This document shows positions 25,220 to 35,913 of a stretch of 64,000 nucleotides of DNA, piece by piece. The notes beneath the pieces were generated by a model. That model did not search any database and had not been told where the DNA came from. It saw only the letters and a program-made list of their open reading frames with translations. The stretch lies in the NCBI GenBank assembly GCA_024180945.1, contig JAKSGN010000037.1, forward strand, positions 2,671,501 through 2,735,500, written 5' to 3'. This DNA is from Macrophomina tecta. Taxonomy: Eukaryota; Ascomycota; Dothideomycetes; Botryosphaeriales; Botryosphaeriaceae. Numbering within the stretch: the stretch's first letter is position 1; the number at the start of each line of letters is the position of its first letter. The position numbers and the translations under genes were made by a program.

Positions 25220-25657
25220 TGTTACGGCGCAGCCTCCACAGTAGAGATAAGAAAGTCGGAAAGAAAGAAAACCGGGAAGGATTAAGCAGAGAGAGTCATC
25301 ACGTGATCACAAGCACGTGACTAACCCATCCGACCCACCTGTCGCCCACGAGAGCCCGGGCGATATAGGGCCACTATCGCCTATAAAAACCACGGCGACA
25401 GACGGCTATACTAGATTATATATACTTTTCTACTTATATATAAACTATACTCCTTAGATAGCTTTAACCTTCGTAGTTAACTTTAATAATAGAATTTAGA
25501 CTTTATTAGTAATATAGCCTTTATACGTAGTACTTAGTCTTATTATATATTTAACTTACTCTTATTCTCTTCTTATATCTATTTAAGAAAATTCTCTTAA
25601 TAGGTTTTCTTCTTCTTTAGTATTTAGATTCTTAGAGGTAGAGGCCCGCTTATTATA
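25220..25657 (+). repeat. 5' LTR (RIP-mutated copy of the family at 52,416)
   Basis: Starts TGTTACGGCGCAGCC like the solo LTR at 52,416 and ends GAGGCCCGCTTATTATA, the mutated form of GAGGCCCGCCTGTTACA. The 3' half aligns base by base, with differences almost only C to T and G to A. Contains a TATAAA-like block near 25,380-25,450. Confidence 0.85.
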
Positions 25658-27350
25658 CTTTAACTACTATCTTTATAAGAAGAGAAAGGCTCTAAGATTA
25701 AGTCTTATCGAGTAAGGTATTATCCCTTAACGAGTTTAGAAAACAGTAATAGCACTAGAATCTTAGATAGAGATCGACCCGGCTAAGGATTAGATTTAGA
25801 GTATCTAAGGGCTAACTTAGCCCGTATAGTAAATAAAACCTACTAGAGCTAAGCTTTTATAGCTTATCGAGGAGCTAAAGGCTTAGAATACTTAACTATT
25901 TAAGTATATAATAAAGTAAAGTGCTACTAAGGTTAAAGTAGTAATACCTAAAAAGTTTAATAGAAATAAAAAGAAGCTCTAATTCTTTCTACTTTAAATA
26001 TAATACTACCTCTAGTTTAATTAAGCGTAATTTAATAGTAATACTAAGAAAGTACTCTTTATATTAACCTACCTTAGAGAAATAGTAAAGGTATAAATAA
26101 AATTATATTTTTATAACTATCTAGCTAATAAACACTCTCTTAAAAAGAGATAGAAAAAGACTAAAAAAATCTTTAGTACCTATATATAATTTATAGATAA
26201 CCTTAAGACTACTTTTAATAATTAAGATAAAGTCTATAAAGCCTCTAATAATATTATAACTATTAAATAACTAGGATCTATAGCTATCTATATAACTAAG
26301 TTTTAATAGTTTATAGCTTACCTCGAATAATTAAATAAGACTTTCTGCGACCTCTTCTATAAAGGCCTAAAGAAAAAAGTTAAGAAAAATATAATTATCT
26401 ATAAATACTTATCTACCTATTAAAAGATAGTAGACCTTACATTATAGATTAATAGTTATATATATAAATAGAAAATAGGTCCTCGATAAACTAATACCTT
26501 AAAGCTTTATTATAAAAGAATAATTCTTAAAGGTAAAGATACTATAGTCCTTAATACAGTTAATTAATAGAATTCTAAGAAGAGTAATAATAATAGTTAA
26601 AATAATAATAAAAAGCCTAAAGAACCTAATTCGAACTAGATAAATAAGTAGAAGTAGTACTATAAGAATTAACTCTATATTATTTATAGTAGTAATAAAT
26701 ACTTCTCTTCTAAGTATCTATAGAACCCTTATAATAAGAAAGAAGAAAAATAAATCTTAAATATATAGTATAAAGTATTAGTTATATCCTGCTAAGATAA
26801 CTATAATATACTATACTAAATAGCCTACTACGATAATAACTACTAGATATACTAAAGTAGTAAAGATATATTAAAATAGTACTTCTATAAACCTTAATAA
26901 TTTCGTATAATAACTAGAAATAAAAAAGTTATTAAGACTAATAATATTATTAATAGCTTTTTCTTAAATAAAGAGCTTATAAATAATAAGACTAAAGAAC
27001 TATATAACATAATAAATAGTAAAGTAAAAGCTATACTAGATTCTATAACTCTTTTAGAACTTAAGCGCTTTATAGCTAAGTATAGAATTAGCATAAAAAT
27101 AATAAATAAGAATAATTAACTTACCTAGATAATCTAAATTTTCTATAAGAGAGAGTTAGCCCTTATAATACTATAGATATAGCACTAAGAAACTCTCTAG
27201 AAAACCTAAATCGAGTAAAATAGAAAGAAGTATAAACTTATTATTATAAAGAAAACTATACTCATAATACTTTATTATTAAGAAATAACTACTTAATAAT
27301 AAATAGACTATAACTTTCTTTAAAAGTTAGTAAGAATTCTTTACTAGATG
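25220..27350 (+). mobile_element. Truncated RIP-mutated gypsy element (5' LTR plus gag)
   Basis: A 5' LTR (25,220-25,657) is followed by a gag-like region readable through stops: KKKLxFFL at about 25,970, then FILTYLRE, then TKFxxFIAYLExLNKTFCDLFYKGLK at about 26,290-26,370, which is the gag domain of Ty3/gypsy. A Cys/His-poor spacer and the start of a protease-like region follow. The sequence ends abruptly at about 27,350, where AT-rich RIP DNA gives way to unrelated normal-composition DNA. Pol and the 3' LTR are missing from the window. The cut coincides with the motif described at 27,341-27,352. Confidence 0.78.
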
Positions 27351-27352
27351 TA
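27341..27352. other. TTAC(N7)A motif at an abrupt composition boundary
   Basis: TTAC, seven bases, A spans the point where the RIP-mutated gypsy sequence stops and normal-composition DNA begins. TTAC(N7)A is reported as the target of the Starship Hephaestus. Just inside, CTGCC-TTTTT-CGGCAG (about 27,374-27,389) can form a hairpin. The motif has only five fixed bases, so chance is possible. Confidence 0.45.
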
Positions 27353-27861
27353 ATGAGCGGACGGCTGAAGGGCTGCCTTTTTCGGCAGTCTTTGCCTTCA
27401 TTTCTGGCAGCTTTTCAGCCAGCAAATCTGTCGCCGCTTTAAGCGCAGCATGACGCTAATGGCGGACCCTTGTCACCACACCAAAATCAGTCCCCAGCAG
27501 CGCGCGCGACTTACCACCGTGGCACCCCAGACAAGCGCTGCACGGTACGCAAAAATCGCGCAGCTCATACTGATCGATGTTTTCCATCCATGAGCCCGAA
27601 CTAGGAACGATGTCCTGCTGCGCTAGGACTGCTGAAGGCTGCGCTGTTGCCTGTGGTAAGGCTCTTTCATAGCCAGCGAACATCTATATAAACTCCTCTT
27701 CTCCCATTCCACGCATGCATTCGATACGCACACAGCTCTTAACCTAGAATTCGATAACACTTACCCTCATCGACCTTGTCTCACTTCTTGTCCTCATTAT
27801 CTCCACTTCCTCGCCGTCACCACCACAAGCCTTTGGCCATGCTTCAGAGCACTCAGCCATC
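27353..27861. other. Upstream region of the recombinase gene
   Basis: About 500 bp between the boundary and the recombinase start. A minus-strand frame (27,456-27,683, 75 codons, with CVPCSACLGCHGG) could be a small divergent gene, but nothing supports expression or homology. The final 150 bp are pyrimidine-rich with CTCCTC and CACTT blocks, typical of fungal promoters. Confidence 0.4.
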
Positions 27862-30184
27862 ATGTCTCGACAATGCGCGTCTGTAGCTTTAGCAGGACAC
27901 AGGTCTCGCCCGACAACTCCAACAGCCGACATGCTGAGCGCAGAGGATCTCAACAGCATTGAGGCGACATTTGACGAAACGACACTGACTCAGAGAATAT
28001 ACAGTAATAGCAGCGAAACACTGCTTAAGCTGGTGGAAGGGCTATGGATGCGGTGAGTGCAATCTCTTACTTCAAAGCCACTAAGCTGACTGCTGTGAGC
28101 AGGTATTGCGCTATCCGGGGGCTTGATGATGAAGCTACCATCAAAAAGATCGACGCAAGACTACTTCATAATTTCTTTTTCTGGCTGCTTAGCTACCGCA
28201 AGATGACTCTACGCGCCAAAGGAACGTTGGAAACCTACTGGAAGGTCTTTTGTCTGGTCCGCGAGCGCAAGGTCGGCTATAAGCTGGATAAGCTCATCAT
28301 TCGGCAAATGCAAGGCGTGAGTCAGAGGTTCTAGAATGCAGACTACAGAATGCTAATCAAGGCTTCCAAAGGTTTTGCAAAGATTGGTCAAAGACTTCGG
28401 GTTGCAAACAAAGAAGAGGGAGAAGGTTGCGATGCACGTCGAGGACCTATTCGAGGTTCTGAGAACGCTGTGGGTCTCAACGGAGATAAACTTTGACCAC
28501 GAGAGGCACCGCACGCAGCTTTCGCTTATTATGCTCCTCGCTGGTATCACCGGTAGCAGGCCGGGGGCGCTCTTGGCTCTCCGCTATCGCGATGTGCAGG
28601 TCACTCTTATCCAAGACCCTGCAGGTGGCCAGCAACCCGTCGTCTTGATCGAGTTGACCTATGAGTACACCAAAGGTTATCTTGGTGCGAAAGACAGGTA
28701 TGATGATTATGCATAACCGGCATCTTCGTGGTAGATGGCTAATGAAGGGACTAGCAACACCTTTCCTATACCAGAAATCAAACATGACCCGTGTCTGGTA
28801 CTCTCCCCGCACGCGTACTTTTTGGCTTTAGCGTTTAGCGATAGAGCGTTTGCGGCTCCAGATCTCTTGGGACCTGAAGCGCTTTTCAAACTAAGAGTGG
28901 TCGATGGACTGATGGAGGCCCGTATCCCTTGGAAAGATGATGTCCTCGACCTTCACGTCTTCCGAAAGTCCCATCAGACTGTTTATGGCACCAGGATTTC
29001 GGCGCTGCCTTTGCCTGACAGCACGGTTCGTCCATGGCTCAGGAAGCTGGGTGAAGTCACCGGGTTGAAAAAGATCTGCCACCCGTACGTTCTTAGATAT
29101 GCCGCAGGGAAGGCGTTCGATAGCTGCGGTATGTGCTGACTCTTTCGTATCTGGAAGCTGCCTCCTTCCCGCATCTTTCCTTATACTAAAGCAATAAAGC
29201 TGACAAGTCTTCGTATTAGATGAGATCAGCGACTCTTTACGGAATCTCATTATGCAACATTCCAAATCCGATGTGTTTCAGCGCCACTACCTTCCGCGGT
29301 ATATTAGCGCAGATACACAAGCCGCCTATCGAAGGATGGCGCCGCAGTCGGCGGTGATGCGGGCAGCGAGCAGCATGCGACGTTCAATAGACCCGAGACG
29401 GCCTCGAAAACTCACTGCTAGTCAGTTAGAAGACGTCGAGAAGCACCCGAGAGTAGTCCAGCTGTACGATCAAAGAGATAAGATGATCCAGGAATTAGCA
29501 AGGACGAAGCGTATGAGGGCCTCCTCGGCAACGCTCTCACGCCTTCGGAGTGCTAGACACAACGCTACTCTCGCCTACCAGAGAGAGAAGCGAAAGCAAA
29601 GGCAAGCGCTGCTTGAGAAGATCAAGAAATATTTCGACAGAGACCAAGCTATCGCAGACATCCAGAACCAGCTTCACAACCGGCCGGTCGATACCATCCA
29701 GCGCGCCTCAAGTGGATATCTCCCCCTACGACGTACCCGAGCATATCAGACGCTTTTTACGCTTCCAGAATCGACCCCCACGAAAGAGAGGCATCGAATA
29801 ACGTGTGCAGTCGCCGGACTTATCGGCTTATGCAGTGCTCAAGGCAACGACGTATCACACGCCGAGACGTCAGGCTGCTTCCTCAGAAAAAGTAGTCAAC
29901 GAAGTAGTCACACAGCCGTAAATTTGTCAGATACTTCAATCACAGTTGGCGACCCTGATCCACCCCACTGCAAACCCACGCAGTGCTTCCTTTGTCTCGG
30001 GGACCAAGAACTCTCAATTCTAAAGCGTACGAAGGAGTTTTATAGCAGAAAGGACTTAGAGAAACATCTACGTCGTTACCATCTGCGATGCGTGTCGGAG
30101 AAAAGTATTATAATCTGTCCCATAGACGGCCAGAAGCTTTACGGAAGCTCTGGGCTTGTTACACACTGGCGCTCGTCACATTAA
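27862..30184 (+). CDS. DUF3435 tyrosine recombinase, candidate Starship captain
   Basis: Five exons: 27,862-28,052; 28,103-28,316; 28,372-28,697; 28,755-29,128; 29,220-30,184. Introns are 50, 55, 57 and 91 bp, all GT..AG. The joined length is 2,070 bases, giving 689 residues with no stop. The core has the hallmarks of DUF3435: GITGSRPGALLAL, ELTYEYTKGYLGAKDSNTFP (restored only by the third intron), FRK, and YVLRYAAGKAF. Tyrosine-recombinase catalytic residues can be placed at R198 (GSRPG), Y355-x-x-R358 (YVLR), H382 (MQHS) and Y392 (RHYL), the R-Y-R-Y pattern described for captains. A K/R-rich coiled segment follows at about 430-530. The C-terminus has a C2H2 finger (C624, C627, H651, H656) and a second partial one. 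It lies about 510 bp inside the TTAC(N7)A boundary, pointing inward, as captains do. Alternative: a stand-alone DUF3435/FluG-type gene. Appears intact. Confidence 0.88.
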
Positions 30185-31560
30185 AATCTTGAATATTTTC
30201 TGCTTGAGAATGCCATTGTACAGTGTTTCCTTCATGTCTGTCATGCCCTTACTGTTTACAAATTTTCTAAAGAGAAGAAATGCCACGATGATTTACTTAG
30301 TAAACACTCCAACACCGCATTTGTTAATCCGTAATGTTTATGTTGGTCCTGATGAAAGTCGGCTTCGATGTTGCAGGTCGCCACAAACGAACATAAAGAT
30401 CAGGACAGAGCAGGGCAGGTGAGACATCCACTGAATCGTAGTGCATCGATGGTCATAATTTGAATGGACGGATATAATTCACCATCAACGACTCGTTCGG
30501 CCTCTGGAGACTGACGTAGTACCATCGAAGATTAAGTTCGGGGCTGTTGTCTCTTTTACTGACGACAGCCCATGAATATGTGCGGTTTGAAGCCATGTCC
30601 AGAGCCGGCATCGACCCGGGAAGCAAAAAATCCGAAAACGGCGTACCTAAGGATCCCATCCAGGTAATGGATTGTACAGTTGGTTTCTGAGGGAGCTGGA
30701 TCAGGTGCAAGCTAAACCATCATGCAAGCTGAGTAGTTGATCCGCCATTCTTACAACGGTAATTGGCTCCATCGCCCTGAACCATATAGAACTATGCGTT
30801 CCCGGTGATCCCCCGTGTTGGACTTGGTGTTGAAGCATGAGATTCTTGGTGATGAGCCGTGGCAGGCGGGCAGGGGCCCTCTTATACCTGCTACGGCCAA
30901 GCTACGCTACTAAAACCTAAATACACGAAAGTCCCAACACCCCGTTTGCAAGCCAGGTCCTACTAGTGAAAAGCACATCTTGTTCCAATATGACCTGAGA
31001 AGTGGTATTCTTGGATATGAGTACGCCCAAGCCTCCCAAGCTATAGAAGTCAAGGGGAGCTTTCAAGACAGCTGCAGCACACCTGTTGCCATGATCCATT
31101 CTCCCGAAAACCATGGTACGGGAGACAGTAGCAATCAATCCAAAGACCTCCGCTCCTCCCTGGCCCGCCCTCCTAGCGGCCCATACCACGATCTCGGCAA
31201 ATGCCAAGCTTCGGATGAGAGCCGGACGGGGCATTCTGGTCAGATGTGCCCTGGAAGTCCTACTGAAGTAGCTAGCGACAACCATTCTGCCGTTCGTCAG
31301 GATGGTGGCGGGGCCACAGCCGACTATGGCGTCAAGTGCAACGAATATGGGCGAGAGAAGTCGTCTCTCCTTGTCTTTCCAAAGAAGACCCATAGCAAAA
31401 TACCCAGCCTCAGCATAGAGCAGTCCGCGAGGAAATCTAGCCTAGATTTATGATGGAACATGGTCCTGCGAGCCTCAAAATGGGAACCAGTCCGCGAAAC
31501 TGATGATGAATTCTGGTTGTTCGTTACTAATAATGAGTGGCGCTGGCTATAAGCATCTAG
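30185..31560. other. No recognised gene; one open frame of unclear status
   Basis: Both strands carry overlapping open frames at 30,917-31,453. The minus-strand frame (30,917-31,393, 158 codons) has hydrophobic stretches (PIFVALDAIVGCGPATILTN) faintly like a membrane transporter, but neither strand gives a clear domain. It could be a decayed gene. Otherwise nothing was seen. Confidence 0.35.
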
Positions 31561-31816
31561 CACTATAACCGAGGCAAACAGAAAGCTTAATCAAATCAGG
31601 CATTAAGGCATTGATCAGCCAACGATTGGGCTCATGTTCCATCAATTTTGTAATTGAGAAAGACCCGTGGATTCGACGCCGTAGGGTCGTTCGAGGAACG
31701 TTGTATGAGGTTGCCGCTCTGCGAACGCTCGAAAATTGTTTGTTTTGAATAGCTTGCTGTGTAAGAGATAGTCTGCCTTCTTCCTGGAGTGATTCGAGGT
31801 TCTGTGTCGACGCCAT
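31561..31816 (-). pseudogene. Deleted pogo-type transposon: psq HTH fused to a terminal segment
   Basis: From ATG 31,816 the frame encodes a psq-type helix-turn-helix (QEEGRLSLTQQAI, then SVRRAATSYNVPRTTLRRR), the N-terminal DNA-binding domain of pogo-like transposases. It then passes directly into an 80-bp segment that also lies immediately left of the pogo element at 48,720 and, more diverged, at 53,868. The rest of the transposase is missing, so this is an internally deleted element. The terminus reads CTATAACCGAGGCAAACAG on the plus strand from about 31,562. Confidence 0.65.
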
Positions 31817-32157
31817 TGTTGTTTTTGCTGGCGACGCGTCGCGGTGTTGGTGATCCTTTCCTAATTGCATTTCGAGCAATTTGTTGCATACAGCCTTACT
31901 CCTGCGGGCAGAGAAAGGAGCACCCCGTGCAGGGTTCGTAGAACAAGGGGGGCACGTACATAAATAGCAAGACATTGACGCATATTGTTTTGACAGCCAC
32001 CGAACTTATTTTTGCTTCGTCGCGATGGAACGCCAAGTTATATTCTTATTATAGCAATCTCTTGTTCACCTCCAGCGCGGGTTTCTTTAGTCGCCCACAA
32101 CCTTTATCTCAGTCACTTTCCCGCAGTCGTAGTTCCATTCTTCCACGGCCTGGGAAC
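31817..32157. other. Intergenic and promoter of the membrane protein gene
   Basis: Holds the upstream part of the deleted transposon and the leader of the gene at 32,158. CT-rich sequence lies just before the start (about 32,100-32,150). No defined motif was seen. Confidence 0.35.
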
Positions 32158-32969
32158 ATGAACATATCCGATCACACTCAAGCATCACATGAGAAGGCAC
32201 CCGATGGTCTTCAACTCGCTGCTTCGCATGACCGCAATGTGTACGAAGCACCACAAGCATATCATGAGGAGCCCAAGTATCCTGTTGATTGCAGTTGGCA
32301 GTCCGCTCCCCAGGCCATCACGTCCGACGAGAAAGAACTTACAGCCTCGCGCGACCATGCGCAATCAAATGGGAAGAGAATGACATGCGGATGCTCTCCC
32401 GTTACCTTCTACATCCTCGCCGGTCTCCTTGCTCTCGCCATTATCGGTGCCGCTGTGGGAGGCGGGGTCGGCGGCAGCCTTGCCGCGAACCAAGACGCAG
32501 CCACAACCGTAACAGTCACAGCTGCGCCTGCACCTACCAGGTACGCGCGCACGCGTCTCCTCTTCACCATCGCCGTTTCTCCACATTGTTTTTTGCAATC
32601 TAGGAAAGCTAACACAACCCCAGCACATCCACACCCGCATCACCATCATCAACCTCCTCCACCCCCACCGATACCAACTCCACAAGCCCCTTTTACTTCG
32701 CCGTCTACGCGGACATCAACTTTACCGGCTCAACGCAGAACCTCACCGCCGAGGGCAACTACAGCCTGCCCTTCAGCGCGCGCAGCTACGTCTGGAACCA
32801 GCAGGACTCGGACTGCTGTGCCCTCTTCTGCCGCAACGGCCAGGACGTCGGCTACCGCTGCAGCCAGGTCACACACCAGAACAATATCACGGGCGGTGGC
32901 GTCGACAAGGTGGCCGTGCAGTGCAACGGCGGCGATGCGAGCCCGCCGGGGACGTGGTGTGCGGAGTGA
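32158..32969 (+). CDS. Single-pass membrane protein with Ser/Thr/Pro stalk and Cys-rich ectodomain
   Basis: Two exons, 32,158-32,540 and 32,624-32,969, intron of 83 bp (GTACGC..CCCAG). Joined: 729 bases, 242 residues. Residues 1-78 are hydrophilic. A transmembrane helix is at about 82-106 (FYILAGLLALAIIGAAVGGG). A Thr/Ser/Pro-rich stalk follows (about 112-150). The C-terminal domain (about 152-242) starts FYFAVYADINFTGS and has six Cys (DSDCCALFC, RCSQ, QCNGG, WCAE). This layout is common in fungal cell-surface proteins whose C-terminal domain resembles small secreted Cys-rich lectin-like domains. The function is not known. The 5' frame is open further upstream, but ATG 32,158 is the first that starts a protein with this layout. 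Reading the intron as coding would give a spurious 343-residue product. Confidence 0.75.
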
Positions 32970-32999
32970 GAATTGGGCTCTTTCTTTTCCCTCATTTTC

Positions 33000-33418
33000 G
33001 TTTTAAGGTTCGATTAGATTGGAATTTTTGGCAGAGAGGGTAGGTTAACTTGTGGAGTTTGCGAATGGCCTTGAATGTCCGCTTCTTCTTTCCCCCTTTT
33101 TTATTTTGTTATCAGTCTTCAATACCCATTTGATATCTTTTGAATTTTCCCCCCTTCTTCCCTCCCCACCGAAAGTCAAAACTATTGTTTGTAAATGAAA
33201 TTCAGCGAAGATGCAGCCGACTTTATCCCAAACGACTACTTTTCCTTAGTACGTGCAGTTCAATTAGCCTTCCCCTCTCCTCCATCCCCGTAGGCATTTG
33301 CAGGGGTCATGCAATCCAATGTGCTTGCCCATTATTCACCATCAGCGCCATGTCGGGTGCGACAAGGGCTATAAAAAGTGGTTGGGTTGTATGACTCGGT
33401 AAACGGTAGTATCCTGCA
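33000..33418. other. Convergent intergenic region
   Basis: 3' flanks of the membrane protein gene (plus) and the 605-codon gene (minus). T-rich blocks at about 33,080-33,110 and 33,150-33,170. Nothing else was seen. Confidence 0.45.
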
Positions 33419-35236
33419 TTACCTATCTGAAAGAATCGTATTCGTGGAGATCCGGCGTATGCAAGTTATGCAGAGGACAGGAGCGCGCCGAGCATAGCCA
33501 CCCTCAGCTCCCTTACTTGTGAAAAAAGCGGCCGCCAAACACTCCGCTTTGCGAATTCTAAACTCCTCAAACACATTGCTGGGCCCTAGCTCCTCGGCCC
33601 TTAAAAGTACCCCTTCAATACAGTCAAACTGACGATCCACGTAGATGTATGCTTCACGCGAAATCTCCTCGTCAATCCAGGTTTGAATTGTTAATACCTG
33701 AGTTTCCATCTCTTCAGAAGTCGACGGTGGCTGGAGATCACCACGAGCAGCGCGTTTGTTCAAGTCGCGTAAACAGATGCGCTTAGCAAAATGGAAATCT
33801 GGCGCATTCCGTTCTTCCGCTCTATAGCTCATTTCAAGGAAGTGGTCCTTATAGGTGTGATAAGCATTTACATCACGGCCCATGGCATAATACAGCAACT
33901 GGACCATATCCACATATAAGGTCCATTCGGCAGATTCTGCAATGCAGACCGAATGTGACTGAAGGATCGACCTCGTGGAAAGTTCTACTGGCCGGTTCGC
34001 GGGGGTCGCTTGCCTCGCCTCGATCGAATGTTGGGAGCTCAGAGACTGATCTCTCGAAGGACTGTCCTTGGGTGAGGCCGGGGCGGGTGTCTCAACCAGG
34101 TCGACATCGCTAATAGAGCTCGCTATAGCAGCTCCAACATTTTCAAGCAAAAAATGCTCATCGGAGTCTGCCTGAGTTGGAGACAAGGCCCGTGCCAGTT
34201 CTAACTTTCGTTCAAAGCCAGCATCAGTGGGAATCTGAGCCGCCAGAGAGGAATAAGTCATCTCAGAGCGCTTATTGACCCGACCCTCCTCACCGGATGA
34301 GATATCTGCGTCATTTTTTTTGCGTTTCCCCGTCGCCTCGGGTGGAGCCGGTGATGACTTGCGAGGAACCATCTCTGAGCTCACCCCGGGAGGCGATGTC
34401 TTCCAGATCAGGACAGACTCTGGAGACTTCGCCGATTCATCGGACGGCGGGTGATAGGGCCTTGTGTCTTCATAGATCGCACCATACGCGGGAGGGCTAG
34501 ACGGAAGGTATCGTAGGGAGGTTCCCTGCTCGGTTTGAGAGAATGGGTAATCGTTCCAGTTGTTTATCTGGCCCCGTACACCGTTCGGATAGATACAATC
34601 AAGCTTGATTTTTGGCTCATACGTCCCACTACGGAGCAATTCGCAAAGCCTCTGAATTTGGTCTTGGGTTCTGCGGCCATTCACAAGATAAATATTCCAA
34701 CTCTTGGCCATAGACAATGACTTCAGATAAATAAGCAGTCTTCTGGGGGTGCCTTTGACACGCCTACCAATCTGCCCCGCACACCGTAACACCTCGGGCA
34801 TGATTGTGTACGGTGGATGTGAGTCGTCGGTTTTCAGATCCATACGGAGATAGGTCTTGCCGGAGTCGCTGCAGGGGAGATGTTGGCGTGTGGCATCCGT
34901 CAACGCGTCTCCGACGAGGGACATAGATAAGCTTGAAGTAGGCAGGACGACGTACATGTCCTTCGCGCGCCTGGATGTCGATGCAGGAATTTTGACGGGG
35001 AGATGGAAGTTGACCAGTAAAGCGGGGTGTGGCTCCTCGCTGCGGTGTATCTCCAGGCTCAATCTGCCAGTGCAGTCCTTTGAACGGTCATGACCTTCAG
35101 AAAGGCACCCAAAATACCTCGTATCGTCTCGACCATTCTCGTTCCACGCCACCAATATCCGCTCTTTGATCACACATTTGAGGCCCGACCCCAGCCCGAA
35201 AGTCTCAACTTGTGCATCGCTCATTTTGCCAGACAC
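33419..35236 (-). CDS. Hypothetical 605-residue protein
   Basis: A single long frame without introns. I do not recognise the family. The N-terminal third (about 1-230) looks folded, with VLPTSSLSMSLVGDAL and a WNDYPF block. Residues about 235-460 are low-complexity and Ser/Pro-rich (YLPSSPPAYGAIYEDTRPY, then GKRKKNDADISSGEEGR with a basic run that could be a nuclear signal). The C-terminal 130 residues look helical (WTLYVDMVQLLYYAMGRDVNAY, then ETQVLTIQTWIDEEI). The start at 35,236 is followed by a second Met four codons later. The length, together with normal codon composition and no RIP signature, argues for a real gene. It may be cargo if the region is a giant transposon. Confidence 0.65.
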   Translation of the reverse strand: MSGKMSDAQVETFGLGSGLKCVIKERILVAWNENGRDDTRYFGCLSEGHDRSKDCTGRLSLEIHRSEEPHPALLVNFHLPVKIPASTSRRAKDMYVVLPTSSLSMSLVGDALTDATRQHLPCSDSGKTYLRMDLKTDDSHPPYTIMPEVLRCAGQIGRRVKGTPRRLLIYLKSLSMAKSWNIYLVNGRRTQDQIQRLCELLRSGTYEPKIKLDCIYPNGVRGQINNWNDYPFSQTEQGTSLRYLPSSPPAYGAIYEDTRPYHPPSDESAKSPESVLIWKTSPPGVSSEMVPRKSSPAPPEATGKRKKNDADISSGEEGRVNKRSEMTYSSLAAQIPTDAGFERKLELARALSPTQADSDEHFLLENVGAAIASSISDVDLVETPAPASPKDSPSRDQSLSSQHSIEARQATPANRPVELSTRSILQSHSVCIAESAEWTLYVDMVQLLYYAMGRDVNAYHTYKDHFLEMSYRAEERNAPDFHFAKRICLRDLNKRAARGDLQPPSTSEEMETQVLTIQTWIDEEISREAYIYVDRQFDCIEGVLLRAEELGPSNVFEEFRIRKAECLAAAFFTSKGAEGGYARRAPVLCITCIRRISTNTILSDR

Positions 35237-35913
35237 GGGGTTTCAGTAAGGAAAACTAAGCTTTCTATTGGGGTAACGCATTAGCCCACGAACATAGAAA
35301 AGGAAATAGGAGGGTTGTATGAGTAAAAGCCCTGCTGCATGGCAGCTCAGCCCACCCGCCCAGGCTTTGTAGAGCAGCCTTGACCCTGAACTCTCCGGGA
35401 AGAGTGTAGATAGAATGCGAGAAAATAAGCTGACCTCCTTGATGCCGGTATCGCCACGTTAGTCGAGCTAGAACCAACACTGCGGTGAGGCCAATTGAGC
35501 GCGTCCACGAGCGACGTAGCCGAAAAGTGTGGAGATATTCTCTCCTAGGCCAAGGCCGCCAGAAGTAGAGCACGCTAGCAATCAACACGTCGCCGGGCCA
35601 GTTTAGCTCGAGTCTAGGACAAAGCGGCAAGAAGGGGACACTCCAAGGTGCTGTTGCCGCGAGAAGTAGCACGCACGGCGCGCAGGCACCAGCGATAAAG
35701 GGGTGGACAATAAAGATAAAGTAGCACTGTTAATAGGCAGTAGAGATCGCTGGCGCGCACCGAAAGGGAAAAAGGGAGGAGGGTGATGAGAGCGGTGATG
35801 AAGATGTGACGGTTGAAGCGGCGATTCAGTGCGGAGAAATGGGTCAAGGCGCCCCATCACGTGATTAATATCGACGGAAATATTTCATTCGCTAAGCCGT
35901 TTCGGATGGGAGG
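35237..35913. other. Intergenic, upstream of the 605-residue gene
   Basis: Overlapping minus-strand frames (35,265-35,860) in different phases show no domain. CACGTGA occurs at about 35,860. Nothing further was seen up to the LINE 5' end at 35,914. Confidence 0.4.

Noticed and set aside
30917..31393. Membrane transporter gene
   Set aside because: A few hydrophobic stretches are suggestive, but there are no family motifs, an equally long frame lies on the other strand, and no consistent exon model was found.
31975..33006. 343-codon single frame
   Set aside because: It reads through an 83-bp intron and then translates the wrong frame (His/Pro/Arg-rich). The two-exon model ends in an ordered Cys-rich domain.
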